Positions 25,757 through 34,769 of a stretch of DNA of 64,000 nucleotides are shown here, piece after piece (the first letter of the stretch is position 1; each line of letters starts with the position of its first letter). The notes under the pieces were generated by a model. It saw only the letters and a program-made list of their open reading frames with translations, had not been told where the DNA came from and ran no database searches. The DNA is from an uncultured Clostridia bacterium (lineage in GTDB: Bacteria > Bacillota > Clostridia > TANB77 > CAG-508): the NCBI GenBank assembly GCA_934168305.1, contig CAKPNF010000002.1, positions 107,324 to 171,323 on the forward strand. Direction: 5' to 3'. The position numbers were made by a program, and so were the translations under genes.

Positions 25757-26392
25757 ATGCAAAAAGAAAACATTTATTATACAACTGACAAATATGGAAA
25801 TTTAACAGATGAACAAATAATATCTCAAATAAAAGAAGGAGACGAACAAGCTTTATCCTTTTTATTAGATAGGTATAAAGATTTAGTAAATTCAAAAGTA
25901 GGAAAATACTTTATAATTGGAGCAGAAAGAGAAGATATTATACAGGAAGGTATGATAGGTCTATTTAAGGCTATAAAAAACTTTGATAGCAATAAACAGA
26001 ATACATTTAAAACATTTGCGAATTTATGTGTAGAAAGACAATTAATAACAGCTATTAAAAGTTCAAATAGACAAAAACATATGCCACTTAATTCTTATCT
26101 GTCATTAAATACGTCTGCTTATGATAATGATGAAGATGGAACAGAATTAATAGAGACATTTGAAGTAGATACAATTGAAGATCCTTTGGAAACAATAATG
26201 AAAAAAGAATATTTTAACGAAATCCAAAATACCATGCATAAATCTTTAAGTAAATTTGAAGAAAAAGTATTAGATAGATATATACAAGGGGAAAGTTACG
26301 AAGTTATTGCTAAAAGACTTGAAACTCCTGTGAAATCAATTGATAATGCTATTCAGAGAATTAGAAAAAAAGCAATAAAGAATATGTTTTAA
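25757..26392 (+). CDS. sigH: RNA polymerase sporulation sigma factor SigH
   Basis: A 211-residue sigma-70 family factor. Region 2 reads DIIQEGMIGLFKAIKNFD, followed by FKTFANLCVERQLITAI and the SigH-typical NRQKHMPLNSYLSLN. Region 4 is the helix-turn-helix YEVIAKRLETPVKSIDNAIQ. SigH starts the sporulation cascade by transcribing genes such as spo0A and spoIIA. GGAGG at 25739-25743 precedes ATG 25757 by 13 bases, a little long. In Bacillus this gene lies near rplK/nusG; here it lies between a GH18 gene and tRNA-Thr. Confidence 0.92.
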   Translation: MQKENIYYTTDKYGNLTDEQIISQIKEGDEQALSFLLDRYKDLVNSKVGKYFIIGAEREDIIQEGMIGLFKAIKNFDSNKQNTFKTFANLCVERQLITAIKSSNRQKHMPLNSYLSLNTSAYDNDEDGTELIETFEVDTIEDPLETIMKKEYFNEIQNTMHKSLSKFEEKVLDRYIQGESYEVIAKRLETPVKSIDNAIQRIRKKAIKNMF

Positions 26393-26400
26393 TAATATTT

Positions 26401-26442
26401 AGAAATTGGAAATTAGATGTTTGAATCTAGCTTCCAATTTCT
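26401..26442 (+). terminator. sigH terminator
   Basis: AGAAATTGGAAATTAGAT and ATCTAGCTTCCAATTTCT form a long stem with a six-base loop. Confidence 0.7.
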
Positions 26443-26465
26443 ACTATTGAATAAAATTTATAGAT

Positions 26466-26541
26466 GCTTGCATAGCTCAGTTGGTAGAGTACTGCTTTGG
26501 TAAAGCAGAGGTCACGGGTTCAATTCCCGTTGTAAGCCCCA
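26466..26541 (+). tRNA. tRNA-Thr (anticodon GGU)
   Basis: Cloverleaf read by eye: acceptor GCTTGCA with TGTAAGC, D stem GCTC with GAGT, anticodon stem CTGCT with AGCAG around loop TTGGTAA (anticodon GGT), T arm CGGGTTCAATTCCCG. The 3' CCA is encoded. It decodes ACC and ACU, and is the kind of tRNA that the T-box upstream of thrS would sense. Confidence 0.95.
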
Positions 26542-26566
26542 ACTTAAGAAAAATGTGTTATGATGA

Positions 26567-27508
26567 TTAAATATTAATTTCCCATTTTGGTGGATAAAAA
26601 TAGTCTATTTTATTTTGTTTTGGTACATATTTTTTCTTTATTTTAGTTCTGTTAGATTTTAAATCAGGCAATGCCTGTCTACAATATTTATCTAATTCAC
26701 AAAATATATTTTGACAATCAATTAATTGTAAAGGCCTATTACCAATTCTTTTGAAATTCAAATTAAGTCTTTTAAATTCCTCATCTTGATGTTTATACAT
26801 ATATTTAATAATATTTTCATTAGTCATTTTACCTTTATCAATAAAGCATTTTTTTATTCCACGGAGTGAACCTGGTCCAGCAACTGTAAATTCATCTTCT
26901 TTCCAATCGACAACTTCACTATAATTAATATCAGTTACTAATTGGTAAGCCATAAAATTACCAATTAATGGATAACTTTTAATAATATTGAATGCTTCTT
27001 CCATTGTTTTACATTTAACAATTTTATTTTGCAATTTATCTTCATTAAACATTTTATTTAATAACGCTAAATGATTATCATGTTTTCTATCATATCCAAA
27101 TGCTTTATTAGCACAGCTTATATAAGCATCATTATATATTTTTATATCATTTGATATAGCATTTTCTAATACTTTAGAGTAATTATTCATATTAAATGTT
27201 TTTAAAGTAATATCTTCAAAATTATTTAATAATAATTCCCAAGTGGATTCTTTATTAAATAGCTTAAATAGTAGTATTCTAAACAACATATCTTCATCTG
27301 AATAATTTTTACCGTTATATATAACATTTTTTAATAAATATTGACTAACTCTATCATTAACTCTATAACTATTGCAAAATTTATATTCTTGTAAAATTGG
27401 ATCTTCAGTCCATGGAGCTGACTCTCCATTTCTTTTCTTCCAAAATATATTTTGTCTTTCACATGCAAAATACCAATATAAATCATATACTTCCTGTCTT
27501 AATTTCAT
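26567..27508 (-). CDS. Putative DNA base hypermodification protein (HMUDK/aGPT-Pplase-like helical family)
   Basis: A 313-residue protein. The N-terminus (FACERQNIFWKKRNGE, then PWTEDPILQEYKFCNSYRVN, then DRVSQYLL) carries the marker pattern ERxxIxxK...PWTxDPILQxYKFCNxYRxxDRVS of the helical family that accompanies 5-hydroxymethyluracil kinases and the alpha-glutamyl/putrescinyl thymine pyrophosphorylases of phages. Later motifs include YPLIGNFMAYQLVTDINYS and EFTVAGPGSLRGIKKCF. Such proteins act on hypermodified thymine in phage DNA, while chromosomal copies are uncharacterised. RBS AAGAGGTG precedes its ATG. It is a lone gene next to tRNA-Thr, pointing to it, and may be an accessory or defence gene. 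Confidence 0.72.
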   Translation of the reverse strand: MKLRQEVYDLYWYFACERQNIFWKKRNGESAPWTEDPILQEYKFCNSYRVNDRVSQYLLKNVIYNGKNYSDEDMLFRILLFKLFNKESTWELLLNNFEDITLKTFNMNNYSKVLENAISNDIKIYNDAYISCANKAFGYDRKHDNHLALLNKMFNEDKLQNKIVKCKTMEEAFNIIKSYPLIGNFMAYQLVTDINYSEVVDWKEDEFTVAGPGSLRGIKKCFIDKGKMTNENIIKYMYKHQDEEFKRLNLNFKRIGNRPLQLIDCQNIFCELDKYCRQALPDLKSNRTKIKKKYVPKQNKIDYFYPPKWEINI

Positions 27509-27654
27509 AAAATATACACCTCTTTTTTAATAAATTTTTAATATAATACACTAAATATTAAAAGATTTCCATATTTTTATAAAAATAAATAGAATTATAT
27601 TTTTATAAGTTATAACAAATTTTAATATCAAATATAGAAAATTATGAAAATTAA

Positions 27655-27683
27655 TTGACTTTTACATAAAAACGTATTAAAAT
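27655..27683 (+). promoter_or_regulatory. Promoter of the thrS leader
   Basis: TTGACT at 27655-27660 and TAAAAT at 27678-27683 with a 17-base spacer, upstream of the T-box leader. Confidence 0.5.
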
Positions 27684-27704
27684 TATAGATAGTTAAATAT
27701 AAAA

Positions 27705-27925
27705 AACAAGTAAGAGAAAAAGTAAAATAAAGGTTTCTTAAAGAGAGAATTAGCTGTGGCTGAAAGCTAGTTCAAGAAAACATATTTGAAAAACTACCTC
27801 TTCAAGTTTTTGGTGAACAAGCCAAACGTGTAAGATACGTTATAATCTTTTAATTAAGTAAAAATTAGGATGGAACCGTGTAATAAATGCACTCCTATAG
27901 ATGTAAAAATCTATAGGAGTTTTTT
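27705..27925 (+). promoter_or_regulatory. T-box riboswitch (threonine) controlling thrS
   Basis: The conserved T-box AGGATGGAACCGTG lies at 27867-27880. Upstream is a stem I region with AGAGAGAATTAGCTGTGGCT and GAAAGCTAG. A specifier candidate lies at 27793-27798, where ACT ACC are both threonine codons readable by anticodon GGU. A terminator hairpin (ACTCCTATAG with CTATAGGAGT, then six T) ends at 27925. Uncharged tRNA-Thr should favour the antiterminator and allow thrS transcription. The exact specifier position needs folding. Confidence 0.9.
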
Positions 27926-27926
27926 C

Positions 27927-27959
27927 GACCATGTGACGTTCTTGAGTGAACCATTGGTC
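27927..27959. repeat. GACGTTCTT-family short repeat
   Basis: GACCATGTGACGTTCTTGAG followed by TGAACCATTGGTC, between the T-box terminator and thrS, has self-complementary ends and shares GACGTTCTT and GAACCAT with the repeats at 43851-44002 and 12900-12940. Confidence 0.5.
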
Positions 27960-27986
27960 TACTGGTTAAAAAAAGGAGGAATTATT

Positions 27987-29912
27987 ATGATTAAATTAAC
28001 ATTAAAAGATGGTTCAATAAAAGAAGTTGAACAAGGAAGCACAATATATGAAGTAGCAAAAGAAATAAGTGAAGGATTAGCAAGAGTAGCAACTTGTGGA
28101 ATAGTAAATGGAGATGTAAAAGATTTAAGATATGAATTAAATGAAGATTGCAATTTAAGCATAGAAACATTTGATAGCAGTTTAGACGGTAAAAAAGCAT
28201 ATTGGCACACAACATCACACATTATGGCTCAAGCAGTGCAAAGATTATTTCCAAATGTGAAATTTGCTATAGGACCAAGTATCGAAAATGGATTTTACTA
28301 TGATTTTGATGTAGAAAAACCATTTACAGACGAAGATAAAGCAAAAATAGAAGCTGAAATGAAAAAAATAATTAAAGAAGATATCGAAATAGAAAGATTT
28401 TCTTTACCAAAACAAGATGCCTTAAAATTAATGGAAGGACAACCATATAAACAAGAATTAATAAATGATTTAGCAGATGGAGAAGAAATAAGCTTCTATA
28501 AACAAGGAGATTTTACGGACTTATGTGCAGGACCACATTTAATGAAAACAGGAAAAGTAAAAGCTGTTAAAATATTATCATCATCTGGAGCTTATTGGAG
28601 AGGTGACGAGCATAATAAAATGTTACAAAGAATTTATGCAATATCATTCCCAAAAGCAAGCCAAGTTGACGAATATATGCAAAAGCTAGAAGAAGCAAGA
28701 CAACGTGACCACAGAAAAATAGGAAAAGATTTAGAATTATTTATGACAAGCCCATTAGTAGGTTCAGGACTTCCAATGTATTTACCAAATGGTGCAACAG
28801 TAAGAAGATTATTAGAAAGATATATTCAAGATAAAGAAGTTGAAATGGGATATCAACATGTATATACACCATCACTTGCAAATACAGAATTATATAAAGT
28901 TTCAGGACATTGGGATCACTATAAAGAAGACATGTTCCCTGTTATGAAAATGGATAATGAAGAAATGGTATTAAGGCCAATGAACTGTCCACATCATATG
29001 TTAATATATAAAAATAAAATGCACTCATATAGAGATTTACCAATAAGAATTGGAGAATTGGCACATGACTTCAGATATGAAGATAGCGGAAGTGTTTGTG
29101 GGCTTGAAAGAGTTCGTGAAATGTGTCAAAACGATGCACATTTATTTGTAAGACCAGACCAAATAAAAGAAGAATTTGGAAAAGTTGTTCAATTGATTTT
29201 ATCAGTATATAAAGACTTTGGATTTAAAGACTATGAATTCAGATTATCTTTAAGAGATAAAAATAATAAAGAAAAATACTTCGATGATGATGAGATGTGG
29301 GAAAAAGCAGAGAGTCAGTTAAGAGAAATATTAACAGAACTTGGAGTACCATTCTATGAAGCTGAAGGAGAAGCTGCATTTTATGGACCAAAACTAGATG
29401 TGCAATTAAAATCAGCAGTAGGACATGATGTAACAGTATCAACTTGCCAATTAGATTTTTTATTACCAGAAAGATTTAAACTAGAATATGTTGGTGAAGA
29501 TGGAGAAAAACATAGACCAGTCGTAATCCATAGAGCAATTTTAGGAACATTTGATAGATTTATGTGCTTCTTAATTGAAGAAACAAAAGGTGCATTTCCA
29601 TTATGGCTTTCACCAACACAAGTAAAAATATTACCAATTACAGATGCACAACATGATTACGCAAAAACAATTGAAGAAAAATTACACAAAGCTGGAATTC
29701 GTGTAGTTCTTGATGATAGAAACGAAAAAGTAGGATACAAAATTCGTGAAGCACAACTTGAAAAAGTTCCATATATGTTAGTTATAGGGGCTAAAGAAGT
29801 TGAAGAAAATACAGTTTCAATTCGCTCAAGAGAAAGTGCTGAAAACGAAACTATGAAAGCTGATGAATTTGTTTCTAGAATAAAAGAAGAAGTTATAAAT
29901 AAAACAAAATGA
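27987..29912 (+). CDS. thrS: Threonyl-tRNA synthetase
   Basis: A 641-residue class II aminoacyl-tRNA synthetase. It starts with a TGS domain (LTLKDGSIKEVEQGST), then the editing domain with HTTSHIMAQAV and the later Cys/His site FTDLCAGPHL, then the catalytic core with zinc ligands in PMNCPHHMLIY and motif 2 DFRYEDSGSVCGLERVREM (in part), and the anticodon-binding domain from about residue 535 (VKILPITDAQHDYA). AAAGGAGG precedes ATG 27987; an upstream in-frame start at 27870 lies inside the T-box and is rejected. The stop TGA forms the start of a repeat. Confidence 0.97.
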   Translation: MIKLTLKDGSIKEVEQGSTIYEVAKEISEGLARVATCGIVNGDVKDLRYELNEDCNLSIETFDSSLDGKKAYWHTTSHIMAQAVQRLFPNVKFAIGPSIENGFYYDFDVEKPFTDEDKAKIEAEMKKIIKEDIEIERFSLPKQDALKLMEGQPYKQELINDLADGEEISFYKQGDFTDLCAGPHLMKTGKVKAVKILSSSGAYWRGDEHNKMLQRIYAISFPKASQVDEYMQKLEEARQRDHRKIGKDLELFMTSPLVGSGLPMYLPNGATVRRLLERYIQDKEVEMGYQHVYTPSLANTELYKVSGHWDHYKEDMFPVMKMDNEEMVLRPMNCPHHMLIYKNKMHSYRDLPIRIGELAHDFRYEDSGSVCGLERVREMCQNDAHLFVRPDQIKEEFGKVVQLILSVYKDFGFKDYEFRLSLRDKNNKEKYFDDDEMWEKAESQLREILTELGVPFYEAEGEAAFYGPKLDVQLKSAVGHDVTVSTCQLDFLLPERFKLEYVGEDGEKHRPVVIHRAILGTFDRFMCFLIEETKGAFPLWLSPTQVKILPITDAQHDYAKTIEEKLHKAGIRVVLDDRNEKVGYKIREAQLEKVPYMLVIGAKEVEENTVSIRSRESAENETMKADEFVSRIKEEVINKTK

Positions 29913-30029
29913 GACATTTGGGACAGTCATAAGATGTCTCATAAAAAATGAAGAAAAATGTCGAATAAAATAATATAACAAAATTCGACAAAATTTATGA
30001 GACAAAATAGGACTGTCCCCAGTGTCTCA
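29910..30029. repeat. GGGACAGTCC-family hairpin, copy 2
   Basis: TGAGACATTTGGGACAGTC at 29910-29928 is complementary, with a few mismatches, to GACTGTCCCCAGTGTCTCA at 30011-30029. A nested pair TGTCGAAT and ATTCGACA lies inside. It fills almost the whole gap between thrS and ychF. Confidence 0.75.
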
Positions 30030-30043
30030 AAAAGGAGGAAAAA

Positions 30044-31135
30044 ATGAAACTAGGAATTGCAGGACTTCCAAATGTAGGAAAAAGTACATTATTTAATAGT
30101 ATAACAAAAGCTGGTGCAGAATGTGCAAACTACCCATTTTGCACAATAGAACCAAATGTTGGAGTAGTGGCTGTACCAGATGAAAGATTAGATAAATTAG
30201 CAGAAATGTATAAACCAGAAAAAACAACACATGCTGTAATTGAATTTGTTGATATAGCAGGTTTAGTAAAAGGAGCAAGTAGAGGAGAAGGACTAGGAAA
30301 CAAATTCTTATCACATATACGTGAAACAGATGCCATAGTTGAAGTGGTTAGATGTTTCGAAGATTCAAATGTTGTACATGTTGATGGAAGTGTAAATCCA
30401 ATAAGAGATATAGAAACAATCAATTTAGAATTAATATTTGCAGACATAGAAACAGTAAATAAAAGACTAGATAAAGCAAGAAAAAATCTAAAAGCAGATA
30501 AAAAATATCAAGAAGAAATTGATTTATTAGAAAAAATATTAAAAGTATTAGAAGATGGAAAATCAGCAAGAACAATAGATTTTAATGAAGATGAACAAGT
30601 TTTAGTAAAAGATATGTTCTTGTTAACAACAAAACCAATTTTGTATGTTGCAAATGTATCAGAGGAGCAATTAGAAGATGCTGAAAATGACGAATTGGTA
30701 AAACAAGTAAAAGAATATGCATTATCAGAAAAAGCAGAAGTAATACCACTTTGTGTAAAAATCGAGGAAGAATTATCTGGATTAGAAGATGATGATAAAA
30801 AAGAAATGTTAGAAGCTTTAGGATTAGAAGAATCTGGATTAGATAAAGTTATAAAAAGAAGTTATGATTTATTAGGATTAATGTCATTTTTAACAGCAGG
30901 TGAACCAGAAGTAAGAGCATGGACAATAAAAAAAGGAACAAAAGCACCACAAGCAGCTGGAAAAATACATTCTGATATAGAAAGAGGATTCATAAAAGCA
31001 GAAGTTGTATCATATGATGATTTGATAAGAGAAGGCTCAATGGTAGCAGCTAAGGAAAAAGGATTGGTTCGCTCTGAAGGAAAAGAATACATTATGAAAG
31101 ATGGAGATATTGTATTATTTAAATTCAATGTGTAA
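30044..31135 (+). CDS. ychF: Redox-regulated ATPase YchF
   Basis: A 363-residue Obg-family P-loop protein that prefers ATP. Motifs: LPNVGKSTLFNSIT (P-loop), NYPFCTIEPNVG (switch I), DIAGLVKGASRGEGLGNKFL (switch II). The long coiled-coil insertion (residues about 130-200) and C-terminal TGS domain (TAGEPEVRAWTIKKGTKAPQ and after) are present. The length is standard. AAAGGAGG precedes the start. The role is in ribosome and oxidative-stress physiology; it is a lone gene here. Confidence 0.96.
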   Translation: MKLGIAGLPNVGKSTLFNSITKAGAECANYPFCTIEPNVGVVAVPDERLDKLAEMYKPEKTTHAVIEFVDIAGLVKGASRGEGLGNKFLSHIRETDAIVEVVRCFEDSNVVHVDGSVNPIRDIETINLELIFADIETVNKRLDKARKNLKADKKYQEEIDLLEKILKVLEDGKSARTIDFNEDEQVLVKDMFLLTTKPILYVANVSEEQLEDAENDELVKQVKEYALSEKAEVIPLCVKIEEELSGLEDDDKKEMLEALGLEESGLDKVIKRSYDLLGLMSFLTAGEPEVRAWTIKKGTKAPQAAGKIHSDIERGFIKAEVVSYDDLIREGSMVAAKEKGLVRSEGKEYIMKDGDIVLFKFNV

Positions 31136-31303
31136 TATATGTAATTAACTTGTAATAAAAATGTAAAAAAAAAACGATAAAAAAGTATTGACTTATTTTA
31201 ATATAAAGTATACAATTTATTTAGACTAAATTATACAAAAGATAAAAAATGGTATAATTATGTTTTATAGTAGAATAATAAATATAATAAAGGAGAGAAA
31301 ATA

Positions 31304-31675
31304 ATGAAAAATTCAAAAATAACAAAAATAGTTTTAATAATAATGATATGTTTATCAATGATATTAGTTACAAGATATGTATTTGCTGATGAAATAAATT
31401 TAGACCAAACAAATTCTTTATTAGGAAATAATTTTATAACTCTTAACAGCGATGATAATGGAAATACTGTAGGGAATAATACAGTAAATAATACAGTGAA
31501 TAATACAGCGAATAAAGTAGTATTAACAACAAATAATACAAGTAATTATAACAACAATACTTCTTTACCAAAAACAGGTGTAGGAGATTCTATTCCAGGA
31601 GTAATTTTTGTAGTTGTATTAGGAATATCTGCAGTATATGCATACAAAAAAATGCAAGATTATAAAAACATATAA
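31304..31675 (+). CDS. Small LPXTG-type surface protein
   Basis: A 123-residue protein with a signal peptide (IVLIIMICLSMILVTRYVFA), an Asn/Thr-rich mature part, and a sorting signal: LPKTG, a hydrophobic helix (PGVIFVVVLGISAVYAY) and a basic tail KKMQDYKNI. It should be attached to the wall by a sortase, not encoded in this window. Residues 55-70 come from a short 12-base tandem repeat encoding NNTV/NNTA. Length and low complexity suggest a spacer or small adhesin. A promoter-like TATAAT and GGAGAG lie upstream, and a strong terminator follows. Confidence 0.82.
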   Translation: MKNSKITKIVLIIMICLSMILVTRYVFADEINLDQTNSLLGNNFITLNSDDNGNTVGNNTVNNTVNNTANKVVLTTNNTSNYNNNTSLPKTGVGDSIPGVIFVVVLGISAVYAYKKMQDYKNI

Positions 31676-31690
31676 TTAAGTATAAAATTA

Positions 31691-31726
31691 AAATAAAGGA
31701 ATTTTTAAAAATTCCTTTATTTTTTA
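31691..31726 (+). terminator. Terminator after the LPXTG gene
   Basis: AAATAAAGGAATTTTT and AAAAATTCCTTTATTTTTT form a near-perfect stem with a T tail. Confidence 0.85.
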
Positions 31727-31778
31727 TTTCAAATTGTATATAATAATTAAAACTAACACAAAGGAGAGAATATACAAA

Positions 31779-33779
31779 ATGAACAAAGAACAAGCAAAAA
31801 AAAGAATAGAAGAATTACGAAAAAAAACAGAATACTATGCCCAAAAATATTATGATGATGACGCACCAGAAATATCAGACTTTGAATATGACATGTTAAT
31901 GGTTGAATTACGTAATTTAGAAAAAGAATATCCTGAATTTATTTCTAAAGATTCATTAACACAAAAAGTAGGTGGACATGTAAAGGAAGGATTTGAAAAA
32001 GTAACACATGAAGTACCACTTCAAAGTTTGCAAGATATATTTAGTTTTGAAGAAGTAGAAGAATTTTGCCACAAGATGGAAGAAAAGGCAAAGGAAAATG
32101 GAATTGATAAAATTAAATATGTTGTAGAAACAAAAATTGATGGTTTATCTTCAGCACTTGAATATAAAGATGGAAAATTTGTTAGAGGAGCCACAAGGGG
32201 AAACGGACTTGTTGGTGAAGATGTAACACAAAACTTAAAAACAGTAAAAACAATTCCTGTGGAAATAAATGATAAAATTGATATAACAGTACGTGGAGAA
32301 GTATTTATTTCTAAAAAAGACTTTGAACAAATGAATCAAGAAAGAGAAGAAAATGAAGAAGAATTATTTGCAAATGCACGTAATGCAGCAGCAGGTTCAC
32401 TTCGTCAATTAGATAGCAAAATAACAGCAACAAGACCACTTGATATTTATATATTTAATGTTCAAAAAATAGATGGAAAAGAATTTAATTCACATTTCGA
32501 AGAACTTGAATATCTAGAAAAACTTGGATTTAATGTAAATCCTGTTCGTATACCATGTGAGACAATAGAAGAAGTAAAAGATGCAATTAGAAAAATTGGA
32601 GAAATGAGAGAAAACTTAACATTTGGAATAGATGGAGCGGTTATAAAAATAGACGATTTAAAATTTAGAGAAATATTAGGAACAACAGCCAAAACACCAA
32701 GATGGGCGATTGCATACAAATATCCACCAGAGCAAAAAGAAACACTATTAAAAGATATAGTTTGTCAAGTAGGAAGAACAGGTGTAATCACACCAATGGC
32801 AATACTAGAACCAGTAAAAGTTGCAGGGTCAACAATATCAAAAACAACATTACACAATGAAGATTTTATAAAAGAAAAAGGCTTAAAAATAGGAGACACA
32901 GTAGTTATACAAAAAGCAGGTGACGTAATTCCTGAAATAGTAAAAGTTGTTGAAGAAAAAAGAACAGGAGAAGAAAAAAACTTTGAAATGCCAAGATTAT
33001 GCCCAGTATGTGGAGCAGAAGCAGTAAGAGAAGAAGGAGAAGCAGCAGTAAGATGTACAGGAATCGAATGTCCAGCAAAACTATTTAGAAACCTAGTTCA
33101 CTTTGTATCAAGAGAAGCAATGAACATAGACGGACTTGGTGAAAATATCATTCAACAATTATTAGACAGAGAATTAATTCATAACATATCAGATATATAT
33201 GAATTAAAATTTGATGACATTGCATCACTAAAAAAGAATGGAAAGAAATTTGCACAAAACTTAATAGACAGTATAAATGCAAGCAAGGAAAATGATTTAT
33301 ACCGATTAATAACAGCATTAGGAATTAGACATGTTGGGGGAAAAGCATCAAAAATGTTAGCCAGAAAATACAGAACAATGGACAACCTAGCAAATGCAAC
33401 ATTTGAAGAGCTAAGCGAGATAAAAGATATTGGTGAGGTAATGGCAAACAGCATAAGAGAATTCTTTTTACAAGAACAAACAACAGACTTACTTGAAAAA
33501 TTAAAATCAACAGGAGTTAATATGAATTGTTTAGAAGAAGAAAGCACAGACAAAAGATTTGAAGGAAAAACATTTGTATTAACAGGAAGTTTAGAAAAAT
33601 ATACAAGAAAAGAAGCTGAAGATATAATAGAAAAGTTTGGAGGAAAAACATCAGGTTCTGTATCTAAGAAAACAGATTATGTATTAGCAGGTGAAGATGC
33701 AGGAAGTAAACTAACTAAGGCCCAAAGTTTGGGTGTTGCAGTTATATCAGAAGAAGAATTTGAAAAAATGACGATTTAA
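31779..33779 (+). CDS. ligA: NAD-dependent DNA ligase
   Basis: A 666-residue replicative ligase. It has the Ia domain, the adenylation site KIDGLS (in VETKIDGLSSALEY), the GDTVVIQKAGDVIPEIVKV OB-fold region, a four-Cys zinc finger (CPVCGAEAV and CTGIECPAK), helix-hairpin-helix units (ALGIRHVGGKASKMLA, IKDIGEVMANSI) and a C-terminal BRCT domain (FEGKTFVLTGSLEKYTRKEA). AAAGGAGAG precedes ATG 31779; the longer frame from 31734 overlaps the upstream terminator region and lacks a ribosome site. Confidence 0.97.
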   Translation: MNKEQAKKRIEELRKKTEYYAQKYYDDDAPEISDFEYDMLMVELRNLEKEYPEFISKDSLTQKVGGHVKEGFEKVTHEVPLQSLQDIFSFEEVEEFCHKMEEKAKENGIDKIKYVVETKIDGLSSALEYKDGKFVRGATRGNGLVGEDVTQNLKTVKTIPVEINDKIDITVRGEVFISKKDFEQMNQEREENEEELFANARNAAAGSLRQLDSKITATRPLDIYIFNVQKIDGKEFNSHFEELEYLEKLGFNVNPVRIPCETIEEVKDAIRKIGEMRENLTFGIDGAVIKIDDLKFREILGTTAKTPRWAIAYKYPPEQKETLLKDIVCQVGRTGVITPMAILEPVKVAGSTISKTTLHNEDFIKEKGLKIGDTVVIQKAGDVIPEIVKVVEEKRTGEEKNFEMPRLCPVCGAEAVREEGEAAVRCTGIECPAKLFRNLVHFVSREAMNIDGLGENIIQQLLDRELIHNISDIYELKFDDIASLKKNGKKFAQNLIDSINASKENDLYRLITALGIRHVGGKASKMLARKYRTMDNLANATFEELSEIKDIGEVMANSIREFFLQEQTTDLLEKLKSTGVNMNCLEEESTDKRFEGKTFVLTGSLEKYTRKEAEDIIEKFGGKTSGSVSKKTDYVLAGEDAGSKLTKAQSLGVAVISEEEFEKMTI

Positions 33780-33788
33780 AAATCAGTA

Positions 33789-33860
33789 GGGACGTTGTTT
33801 AACTGGTTGAAAAATAAAAAAATAAATTCAGTAACTATTCAACTAGTTAAACAACGTCCC
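33789..33860. repeat. GGGACGTTGTTTAACT hairpin repeat
   Basis: GGGACGTTGTTTAACTGGTT at 33789 on pairs with AACTAGTTAAACAACGTCCC ending at 33860, with one mismatch, around a 28-base loop. It lies just after the ligA stop. It is a relative of the GACGTTCTT family. Confidence 0.8.
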
Positions 33861-33891
33861 CATTGGTTTTTAAATTGCGAAAGGAGAAAAG

Positions 33892-34134
33892 ATGGAAGAA
33901 AAGTATACTTTTGAAATGATGTGGGAAGACTTAAATAATGGATATCAAATATATTATACATATGTAAGAAATAGATATTTATTATTCAAGACAGCACCGA
34001 ATTGCTACACACAAAAACTATTATCAGAACATAAAAAAAACCCACAACCTAAAATGTCAATGCTTACATTAAAAAGAGTTAGAGAAATGTTTCCAGATAT
34101 GGAAGATATAGAATATAAAGTTATTTCTGACTAG
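33892..34134 (+). CDS. Conserved-looking small protein of unknown function
   Basis: An 80-residue protein (MEEKYTFEMMWEDLNNGYQI, then YYTYVRNRYLLFK), mixed charge, no signal or membrane segment. AAAGGAG is well placed before ATG 33892. The stop is 23 bases before the next start, so it is probably the first gene of a unit with the 5'-nucleotidase and folD. No family recognised. Confidence 0.7.
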   Translation: MEEKYTFEMMWEDLNNGYQIYYTYVRNRYLLFKTAPNCYTQKLLSEHKKNPQPKMSMLTLKRVREMFPDMEDIEYKVISD

Positions 34135-34157
34135 TAATTAAAATTTTGGAGGTAAAA

Positions 34158-34766
34158 GTGAATATAGGAATTGATTTAGACGGTGTTTTAACAAATTACA
34201 GAAAATTTGCAATAGAAAAAGGACAAAAATATTGTGAAGAAAATGGTAAAGGGAGATTAGTAAATCCAAAAGCTTATTATATAAATGATATGTTTAATTG
34301 GGACGAAGAAACAGAAGTAGATTTTTGGACACAAAATATATTTTTATATGCAGAAAACAACCCTGCAATTCCAGGAGCATCAGATAATATAAAAAAATTA
34401 AAAAAAGATGGAAATACTATATTTATTATAACTGCAAGATTATTTGCAAGTCCAGATACTGAATGTTCAGACGAAATTAAAGAAAAAATGAGAAAAACAG
34501 TTAAAAATTGGCTAGATAAAAACCAAATTGAGTATGATTATTTAATATTTTCAAGAGAGAATAAAACAAAAGATATTATTGAAAATAACATTGATATTAT
34601 GATAGAAGATTCACCAAATAATTTAAAAAAATTATCAGAATTAACCCAAATGATATGTGTTGATTGGCCATATAACAAAAGTGTAGAAAATGATAATATA
34701 TATAGATGTTATAATTGGAATGAAATATACAAAAAAATAATAGAAATAGGTAAAAAAAGGAGATAA
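34158..34766 (+). CDS. HAD-superfamily 5'-nucleotidase-like phosphatase (NT5C/YqfW type)
   Basis: A 202-residue HAD phosphatase. Motif I is GIDLDGVLTNY with both nucleophile and acid-base Asp, motif II is FIITAR, and motif IV is DIMIEDSPNN. The helical cap (residues about 15-75) resembles deoxyribonucleotidases of the NT5C group. It may trim nucleotide monophosphates or another small phosphate ester. I chose GTG 34158, preceded by GGAGG at 34147-34151; an upstream TTG frame overlaps that site. It is four bases ahead of folD. Confidence 0.8.
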   Translation: MNIGIDLDGVLTNYRKFAIEKGQKYCEENGKGRLVNPKAYYINDMFNWDEETEVDFWTQNIFLYAENNPAIPGASDNIKKLKKDGNTIFIITARLFASPDTECSDEIKEKMRKTVKNWLDKNQIEYDYLIFSRENKTKDIIENNIDIMIEDSPNNLKKLSELTQMICVDWPYNKSVENDNIYRCYNWNEIYKKIIEIGKKRR

Positions 34767-34769
34767 AAA

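Noticed and set aside
26466..27540. tRNA-Thr 3' end as integration site of a small island carrying the hypermodification gene
   Set aside because: I found no repeated copy of the tRNA 3' end (GGGTTCAATTCCCG) downstream and no integrase in this stretch.
27870..27986. N-terminal extension of thrS
   Set aside because: It runs through the T-box terminator hairpin; the ribosome site AAAGGAGG points to ATG 27987.
31440..31560. Asn-rich tandem repeat as a microsatellite of separate interest
   Set aside because: It is a short 12-base repeat (about four units) encoding the linker of the LPXTG protein, ordinary for surface proteins.
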